64,000 bases of DNA from Clostridium sp. AN503. Lineage in GTDB: Bacteria > Bacillota > Clostridia > Lachnospirales > Lachnospiraceae. Positions 59,203 to 64,000 of this stretch are shown in pieces (within the stretch, counting starts at the first letter, position 1; every line of letters begins with the position of its first letter). The position numbers and the translations under genes are program-made. The notes beneath the pieces are model-generated. The model was not told where the DNA came from. It saw only the letters and a program-made list of their open reading frames with translations, and did not search any database. The stretch lies in NCBI RefSeq assembly GCF_040719375.1, contig NZ_JBFDTP010000002.1, positions 806,001 through 870,000 of the forward strand, in the 5' to 3' direction.

Positions 59203-60141
59203 TCACAATCCTTCCAGGTCAAACGGCGGCGTATATTCTTCTTTAGCGCTGCTTTTTTCTTGCATAAATCCCTGTTCCAGGCCAAGCTCCAGTGCAGCGT
59301 CCACCACCTTCTGGTATTCGTAGGAGGTGATCCTGCGGTTTAACTCCGGGTAATCTGGATTTTTCCGGTAGGGGGTGTACTGGCTCATCAGACTGATATA
59401 GTACTGACCTTTTGGCAGGGCATCCGCCATCCAGTGGAGAAGGCGTATGGAATCCTGCCGTTGTCCGGGCAGTACCATATGGCGGATGATCACGCCCCTG
59501 TCCATGATGAGCGTGGATGAGGGACTATTTTGGCAGCTGTGGAATACGGGCGTGCCGGTCTGCTCGATCATCTGTAAGACCGCTTCTGAGGCCACTGCAA
59601 AGTAATCGGGAGCTTTGGAGTACCGTGCCGACAGTTCCCTGTCATAATATTTTAAGTCCGGGAGCCAGATGTCCACATAGTCCTTTAGGGCTTTCACCGT
59701 CTCGGTCCGCTCGTAGCCTCCGCAGTTGTAAACCACGGGGATCGAAAGCCGTTCCTTTGCCAGGTCCAGTGCGGGCAGAATCCAGGGAAGGTACTGGGTG
59801 GCAGTTACCAGGTTAATATTGTGGGCGCCCTGATCCTGGAGGCGCAGAAAAATATCAGCCAGTTGGCGGATGGTCAGGGTCTTGCCAAAATGCTCCTGGC
59901 TGATCTGGTGATTCTGGCAGAAACAGCAGCGCAGAGTGCAGCCGCTGAAAAAGACGGTCCCGCTTCCGCGGACGCCGCTGATGCATGGTTCCTCCCAGTG
60001 GTGTAGGGCTGCCCGGGCCGCTCTCACCTCACTTCCGGCGCCGCAGTAGCCCGCAGCGCTTCGCCTGTCTGTCCTGCACCTGCGTGGACAGAGTTCACAG
60101 GATGTTGTCTGGTCTTCTACAGAAAAGGAGAACGCCTCCAT
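59203..60141 (-). CDS. radical SAM protein, PflA-like
   Basis: 312 residues (AAGGAGG upstream). SAM-binding cluster CTLRCCFC (C-x3-C-x2-C) near residue 70, preceded by a Cys-rich N-terminal stretch (CELCPRRCRTDRR...GYCG) likely holding another metal site. The rest (DIWLPDLKYYDRELSARYSKAPDYF, HMVLPGQRQDSIRLLHW) matches the PflA-related family of the AmmeMemoRadiSam neighbourhood. Substrate unknown. It converges with the predicted RNA. Confidence 0.88.
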   Translation of the reverse strand: MEAFSFSVEDQTTSCELCPRRCRTDRRSAAGYCGAGSEVRAARAALHHWEEPCISGVRGSGTVFFSGCTLRCCFCQNHQISQEHFGKTLTIRQLADIFLRLQDQGAHNINLVTATQYLPWILPALDLAKERLSIPVVYNCGGYERTETVKALKDYVDIWLPDLKYYDRELSARYSKAPDYFAVASEAVLQMIEQTGTPVFHSCQNSPSSTLIMDRGVIIRHMVLPGQRQDSIRLLHWMADALPKGQYYISLMSQYTPYRKNPDYPELNRRITSYEYQKVVDAALELGLEQGFMQEKSSAKEEYTPPFDLEGL

Positions 60142-60210
60142 GATAATTCCTCCTTATGGCAGCTATAACCTTTTGGTCTGTCTGATCGCCGCCTGATCGC
60201 CGCCTCCGGA

Positions 60211-60240
60211 TTGACAAAACCGGCCGGCAAATGATAAATT
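60211..60240 (+). promoter_or_regulatory. azlCD promoter
   Basis: -35 TTGACA (60211-60216), about 17-18 bp spacer, AT-rich -10 (TAAATT 60235-60240). It follows two 11-bp tandem repeats TGATCGCCGCC (60183-60204). Confidence 0.5.
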
Positions 60241-60331
60241 AGTACTTAATGCGATATCCGCACTGTTTACCAGTATACGAAAGACCAGGCGGGATTGCAA
60301 GCGTCTGTTCGGAAAAAGGGGAGGAAAGGTT

Positions 60332-61048
60332 ATGTGGGAAAAGAATAGGGCAGAATTCCAGTACGCGTTTCCCAGGACGGTGCCTGTTATGGTGGGGTAT
60401 CTGTTTCTTGGGGCGGCGTATGGTATTTTGATGAATGTCAATGGATTTGGAGTCTGGTGGACCCTGGCTGTCAGCGTTTTAGTGTTTGCCGGGAGTCTGC
60501 AGTATCTGGGCGTTACCATGCTGGCGTCCCTGGTGCATCCGGTGACGGCGTTTTTTATGTCCGTGATGCTGAACGCCAGACACTTGTTTTACGGGATTTC
60601 CATGCTGGGAAAATACAGCGAAGTGAAGAAGGGGAAGCCTTACCTGATCTTTGGATTGACGGACGAGACCTTTTCCGTGGTCTGTCATGAACAGATCCCG
60701 GAGTCACTTGATAAGGACCGGGTATATTTCTGGGTTACATTTCTGGACCAGTGTTACTGGGTCCTGGGGAGTGTGGCCGGAGCTATTGCCGGCAGTTATA
60801 TCACCTTTGACACGACAGGGCTGGATTTTGCGCTGACGGCGCTGTTTGTGGTGATTTTTGTGGACCAGTGGAAACAGAAGGAAGGACATCTGTCTGCGGT
60901 CATCGGCGTAGGTGCGTCGGTGGTATGCCTGGTCCTGTTTGGGACCAGTTCCTTTATCATTCCGGCAATGGTACTGATCTTTGCCATTCTGGGATTTCAA
61001 TACAGGCAGGGCAGAAAGACAGAGAGCGAAGAGGGGCGTGCGGTATGA
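60332..61048 (+). CDS. azlC: AzlC-family branched-chain amino acid exporter, large subunit
   Basis: 238 residues. FQYAFPRTVPVMVGYLFLGAAYGILM, VFAGSLQYLGVTMLASLVHP, LNARHLFYGISM and GLTDETFSV are the AzlC signatures; about six helices. With AzlD it exports branched-chain amino acids or analogues. Couples to azlD through ATGA at 61045-61048. Confidence 0.93.
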   Translation: MWEKNRAEFQYAFPRTVPVMVGYLFLGAAYGILMNVNGFGVWWTLAVSVLVFAGSLQYLGVTMLASLVHPVTAFFMSVMLNARHLFYGISMLGKYSEVKKGKPYLIFGLTDETFSVVCHEQIPESLDKDRVYFWVTFLDQCYWVLGSVAGAIAGSYITFDTTGLDFALTALFVVIFVDQWKQKEGHLSAVIGVGASVVCLVLFGTSSFIIPAMVLIFAILGFQYRQGRKTESEEGRAV

Positions 61049-61377
61049 GCGGAGAACTGACAAGAGAGATTTTGATCGTAGCGGCGATGATCGCGGGTAC
61101 AGTGCTTACCCGCTTTCTGCCATTTATTGTATTTCCGGCAGGTAAGGAGACGCCCAGATTTGTAGGCTATCTGGGGAAGACCCTGCCGTTTGCCACGATG
61201 GGGCTTTTGGTCGTTTACTGCCTGAAAGGGATCCAGATCACGGCGGCGCCCTATGGACTGCCGGAACTGCTGGCTGTAGCTGCCATTGTACTGCTGCACA
61301 GATGGAAGGGCAATTCCCTTTTGAGCATTGGGGTGGGGACTGTATTTTATATGTTCCTGGTACAGGTGGTCTTTTAG
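61045..61377 (+). CDS. azlD: AzlD-family subunit
   Basis: 110 residues from ATG 61045, overlapping azlC. AMIAGTVLTRFLPFIVFPAGKETPRFVGYLGKTLPFATMGLLVVYCLKG is the AzlD core; four helices. Required partner of AzlC. Confidence 0.92.
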   Translation: MSGELTREILIVAAMIAGTVLTRFLPFIVFPAGKETPRFVGYLGKTLPFATMGLLVVYCLKGIQITAAPYGLPELLAVAAIVLLHRWKGNSLLSIGVGTVFYMFLVQVVF

Positions 61378-61395
61378 GTACGCCGGCCTGCAGGC

Positions 61396-62316
61396 TCAGG
61401 GTGCTAAAATGACGTGCTGCTGCCTGAATTCAGTGGGAGACAGTCCGTATTCCTTTTTAAAGGCGCGGTAAAAGCTGGAGTAGTCGCTGAAGCCGTACTG
61501 CTGGAACAGGCTTCCCACAGGGGAACCGGCGAGGATTCCATTTTTACAGGCGTGCAGGCGTTTTTTGAGCACATACTGATGCAGGGAGATGCCCATGTTG
61601 TTCTTGAATACATGGGAGATATGGTATTTGCTCACAAAAAAGAAGTCTGCCAGCGCATCCAGGCTGAGATCCTCCTCCAGATGGCTGTTGATGTAATCGC
61701 AAACATTGACGTAGAGGGCGCTTGTGTAGACGGAGGATACCTCGTGGAGCCGGTCATAGGTGAGCCGGTTTACGTACAGCAAAAACTGGCAGAGCAGAAG
61801 GTTCCGGCTCAAATTCTGGAATGCGCGGCTGCTGCGGCTCTCCTCGATCAGCTCCATAAGCTGCCCCTGAAGCTGCTGTACCTGGATAAAATCGGCGCGG
61901 TAGTGGTAGATCTCCTTCTGCTTTACATAGTCAAAGGCATAGGAGAAGTCGGCGCATTCGCTGCAGAGCTTCTGGAAGCAGGCGTCGCTGATCCACAGGA
62001 CGAACCTGCGGTAGGGCACGGCGGCGCTGTGGAAAACAGGGCGGTGCAAAACGCCCGGCGGTATCAGCAGATAATCCCCATATTCCAGATGGTGGGACTG
62101 GGAGGCGAACTCATAGCTCACATCCCCCTCCAGAAAGAAATAGAATTCATAGTAATCGTGGCGGTGGGAGGAGACATGCGCCGGGGTGCTGTCATTATAA
62201 TAAAAAATCTCAAAATCACCGTCCTGCATATACTGGCGTGTAGTGAATCCAGTGATCAGTTCCTTCTTGACCGGAGTTTTGACCGGCGTTTTGGCGATAC
62301 GTTCTGTTTTCGACAT
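61396..62316 (-). CDS. AraC-family regulator
   Basis: 306 residues. N-terminal cupin sensor (about 30-160: HRHDYYEFYFFLEGDVSYEF, GDYLLIPPGVLHRP) and C-terminal double helix-turn-helix (about 205-300: FFVSKYHISHVFKNNMGISLHQYVLKKRL, YGFSDYSSFYRAFKKEYGLSPTEF). It is divergent from uxuA with 196 bp between, so it is a candidate regulator of hexuronate use (inference). Confidence 0.9.
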   Translation of the reverse strand: MSKTERIAKTPVKTPVKKELITGFTTRQYMQDGDFEIFYYNDSTPAHVSSHRHDYYEFYFFLEGDVSYEFASQSHHLEYGDYLLIPPGVLHRPVFHSAAVPYRRFVLWISDACFQKLCSECADFSYAFDYVKQKEIYHYRADFIQVQQLQGQLMELIEESRSSRAFQNLSRNLLLCQFLLYVNRLTYDRLHEVSSVYTSALYVNVCDYINSHLEEDLSLDALADFFFVSKYHISHVFKNNMGISLHQYVLKKRLHACKNGILAGSPVGSLFQQYGFSDYSSFYRAFKKEYGLSPTEFRQQHVILAP

Positions 62317-62410
62317 ATCTGGCCTGTTCCTTTCATCTCTTTATCAGTCTCATACAACTGTTCCGTACCTTTATAGTGTCAGTTTAACATAGTTTCATTG
62401 AAATAACAAC

Positions 62411-62447
62411 TTTTGCAATCTTCATCACAATTCCGGGAATTGCAAAA
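62411..62447. promoter_or_regulatory. inverted repeat over the uxuA -35
   Basis: TTTTGCAAT (62411-62419) and ATTGCAAAA (62439-62447) are perfect 9-bp arms 19 bp apart. Inside is a second palindrome AATTCC-G-GGAATT (62430-62442). Typical operator layout; the divergent AraC regulator or an unlinked GntR/LacI protein could bind. Confidence 0.65.
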
Positions 62448-62469
62448 TTCTGCGGGAATCGGTTATAAT
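62440..62469 (+). promoter_or_regulatory. uxuA promoter
   Basis: -35 TTGCAA (62440-62445), 18-bp spacer, -10 TATAAT (62464-62469). Confidence 0.7.
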
Positions 62470-62512
62470 CATATCAGAACTTAAAAACGTGATATCACAA
62501 GGAGGTTTACAC

Positions 62513-63562
62513 ATGAAATTATCATTCCGCTGGTATGGAGAAGACGACAAAGTGACCCTGGAGAATATCCGTCAGATCCCGGGGATGCAGGCGATCGTTA
62601 CGGCTGTTTATGATGTTCCCGTAGGAGAAGTATGGAGCAACGAAAGCATTTTAAAGCTTAAAAAGCAGGTGGAGGATGCAGGTCTTGCATTCGAGGTGAT
62701 CGAGAGCATCCCGGTCCACGAGGATATCAAGCTGGGCAAGCCCACCAGAGACCAGTATATTGATAACTACTGTGAGAATATCCGCCGTGTGGCTGCAGCA
62801 GGCATCAAGTGTATCTGCTACAATTTCATGCCGGTGTTTGACTGGACCAGGACTCAGTTAGACCACGTGCTGCCGGATGGTTCCACTTCCCTGGTCTACT
62901 ATCAGGAGCAGGTGGACAAGGTAAACCCTTTAGAGAGCGACAGTGATCTAACCCTTCCCGGTTGGGATTCCAGCTATACCAGGGATGGATTAAAGGCTGT
63001 GGTGGCAGAGTACAATGCCATGAGCGAGGATGACCTGTGGAACAACTTGAAATATTTCCTGGAGCGCGTGATCCCGGTAGCGGCTGAGTGCGACGTGAAT
63101 ATGGCGATCCATGAGGACGATCCCTGCTGGAGCATCTTCGGTCTGCCCCGCATCATCACCTGCGAGGAGAATTTAGACCGCTTCTTAAAGCTGGTGGATG
63201 ACAGCCACAATGGCATCACTCTGTGCACCGGTTCCCTGGGATGCTCCGCGAAGAACGACGTAGTCCGCATGGCAGGCAAGTATGCAGCTATGGGCCGGAT
63301 TCATTTTGCCCATATCCGTAATGTGGCAGTATTGGAGAATGGCTTTGAGGAGCGCGCCCATCTTTCCGGCTGCGGTTCCTTAGATATGTTTGCCATCTTA
63401 AAAGCTCTTCACGACAACGGCTTCACCGGCTACGTGAGACCGGACCACGGCCGCATGATCTGGGGGGAGACCGGGCGCGCAGGCTATGGCCTCTACGACC
63501 GCGCTTTAGGAGCTACCTATATCAACGGATTATGGGAAGCGATTGAAAAGACCAGCAAATAA
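62513..63562 (+). CDS. uxuA: mannonate dehydratase
   Basis: 349 residues from ATG 62513 (AAGGAGG upstream). MKLSFRWYGEDDKVTLENIRQIPGM, the metal-site segments MAIHEDDPCWSIFGLPRI and LCTGSLGC, and RPDHGRMIWGE are UxuA signatures. It dehydrates D-mannonate to 2-keto-3-deoxygluconate in glucuronate catabolism. uxuB, kdgK and kdgA are not in this window downstream; the next element is 6S RNA. Confidence 0.96.
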   Translation: MKLSFRWYGEDDKVTLENIRQIPGMQAIVTAVYDVPVGEVWSNESILKLKKQVEDAGLAFEVIESIPVHEDIKLGKPTRDQYIDNYCENIRRVAAAGIKCICYNFMPVFDWTRTQLDHVLPDGSTSLVYYQEQVDKVNPLESDSDLTLPGWDSSYTRDGLKAVVAEYNAMSEDDLWNNLKYFLERVIPVAAECDVNMAIHEDDPCWSIFGLPRIITCEENLDRFLKLVDDSHNGITLCTGSLGCSAKNDVVRMAGKYAAMGRIHFAHIRNVAVLENGFEERAHLSGCGSLDMFAILKALHDNGFTGYVRPDHGRMIWGETGRAGYGLYDRALGATYINGLWEAIEKTSK

Positions 63563-63602
63563 ATTCATTTGGCAGGAGAGGTTGGCAACCAGAAAAAGGA
63601 AC

Positions 63603-63631
63603 TTGAAAAACGGCATCAGCTGTTGTATAAT
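63603..63631 (+). promoter_or_regulatory. promoter of 6S RNA
   Basis: -35 TTGAAA (63603-63608), 17-bp spacer, -10 TATAAT (63626-63631). Confidence 0.85.
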
Positions 63632-63639
63632 TAGTTCAT

Positions 63640-63838
63640 AAGAAAAGACAGTTTGTAATTCCTGGGATGCACGACAACCTTACCCATTTTGAACCTACAT
63701 TTGTGACTACGGGATTCCAATATTTGTGAGTGGATGTCAGGCCTCCTTCGAGTGGAAGGCAGAAGCCCACGTGAGGTTGCCCACCTAGCTTTGCTAGGCG
63801 TCAATAAGTAAGACCGACATTCTGGGATTACAAAAGAG
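63640..63838 (+). ncRNA. ssrS: 6S RNA
   Basis: About 195 nt. The ends pair (TTGTAATTCC...GATG near 63652 with CATTCTGGGATTACAA near 63818-63834) to close the molecule, the middle holds GAACCTAC and a long internal-bulge stem ending in hairpins such as CCTAGCTTTGCTAGG (63784-63798). This matches my recollection of clostridial 6S RNA, which binds sigma-A RNA polymerase by mimicking an open promoter. Ends are approximate. Confidence 0.75.
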
Positions 63839-63839
63839 A

Positions 63840-63870
63840 AAAGCAGCGAGCAATCGCTGCTTTATCTTTT
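63840..63870 (+). terminator. terminator of 6S RNA
   Basis: Perfect 10-bp stem AAAGCAGCGA/TCGCTGCTTT with a GCAA tetraloop, then ATCTTTTT. A second GC-rich palindrome TGCGCCCG-G-CGGGCGCA follows at 63874-63890. Confidence 0.9.
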
Positions 63871-63915
63871 TGGTGCGCCCGGCGGGCGCATGCTTTTGGA
63901 ATGTTTCATTAGAAG

Positions 63916-64000
63916 TCAGGTCACAGACAACATATTATAGAGTTTTAAAAGGCGGATGTCGTCTTTGGTCACCTTTAGCTGCTGTACTAATTCCATATCC
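63916..64000 (-). CDS. C-terminal tail of an unidentified minus-strand gene
   Basis: The minus frame entering at 64000 reads DMELVQQLKVTKDDIRLLKLYNMLSVT and stops at TGA 63918-63916. The helical, charged composition looks like real coding sequence, but 27 residues are too few to name it. Confidence 0.45.
   Translation of the reverse strand, partial: DMELVQQLKVTKDDIRLLKLYNMLSVT

Noticed and set aside
63640..63838. tmRNA, SRP RNA or RNase P RNA
   Set aside because: No tag-peptide frame, no SRP Alu/apical motif and no RNase P conserved regions; end pairing and internal bulge fit 6S RNA better.

Overview
The window looks like chromosomal DNA of an anaerobic, spore-forming member of the Clostridia, most likely Lachnospiraceae (inference). 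The grounds are class III ribonucleotide reductase, a flavodiiron protein, QueH, a Firmicutes-type 6S RNA, a DarA-type c-di-AMP receptor, a SigV/RsiV pair, short-spaced AGGAGG ribosome sites and several family-typical small proteins. I see no prophage, CRISPR array, tRNA or rRNA. Most genes are ordinary housekeeping genes on the + strand in short operons.

Layout. 1-5 kb: 3' end of dUTPase, a membrane TPR protein, HflX, then nrdD behind a pair of NrdR boxes. 5-12 kb: split chromate-type transporter and a run of small membrane, DUF and GNAT genes. 12-14 kb: a SpoIID-like/peptidoglycan-binding protein and a broken PD-(D/E)XK gene. 14-19 kb: carAB. 19-31 kb: three consecutive ABC export systems (ATPase + zinc-ribbon protein + two permeases; YtrA-type regulator + ATPase + large permease; HlyD-type adaptor + MacB-type ATPase + FtsX-type permease). 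Two genes here carry single-base frameshifts. 31-36 kb: tcdA, an Rrf2 regulator, a phosphatase, nadE behind a hairpin-rich leader, and a SpoU methylase. 36-46 kb: NfeD/SPFH pair, patatin, argF, birA, mutY, lipid kinase, rpoD, queH, HPr. 46-54 kb: PD-(D/E)XK transposase-like gene, squalene-cyclase-fold protein, a 54-residue GGADGPT mini-protein, an esterase-esterase-ATP-grasp operon, nitroreductase, PH-domain protein, Dus. 54-59 kb: ECF sigma/RsiV with its own ECF promoter, orphan receiver, flavodiiron protein, c-di-AMP receptor. 59-64 kb: an ORF-free strongly promoted region, radical SAM enzyme, azlCD, AraC regulator, uxuA, 6S RNA, and the tail of a minus-strand gene.

The most unusual structure is a pair of about 260-bp quasi-palindromes (39142-39409 and 55935-56192). 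Each copy folds on itself over nearly its whole length. The inner part is almost identical between copies, while the outer arms differ between copies but stay complementary within each copy. Both copies begin at the stop codon of the upstream gene and end a few bases before a TTGACA promoter. The second is 58699-59192: an AT-rich block, a near-consensus promoter and about 450 nt of purine-rich, hairpin-containing sequence with no credible ORF, ending in a strong hairpin. The 54-residue protein at 49172-49336, the nadE leader, a second hairpin family (46275, 58047) and the NrdR, YtrA and ECF regulatory sites also merit a second look.
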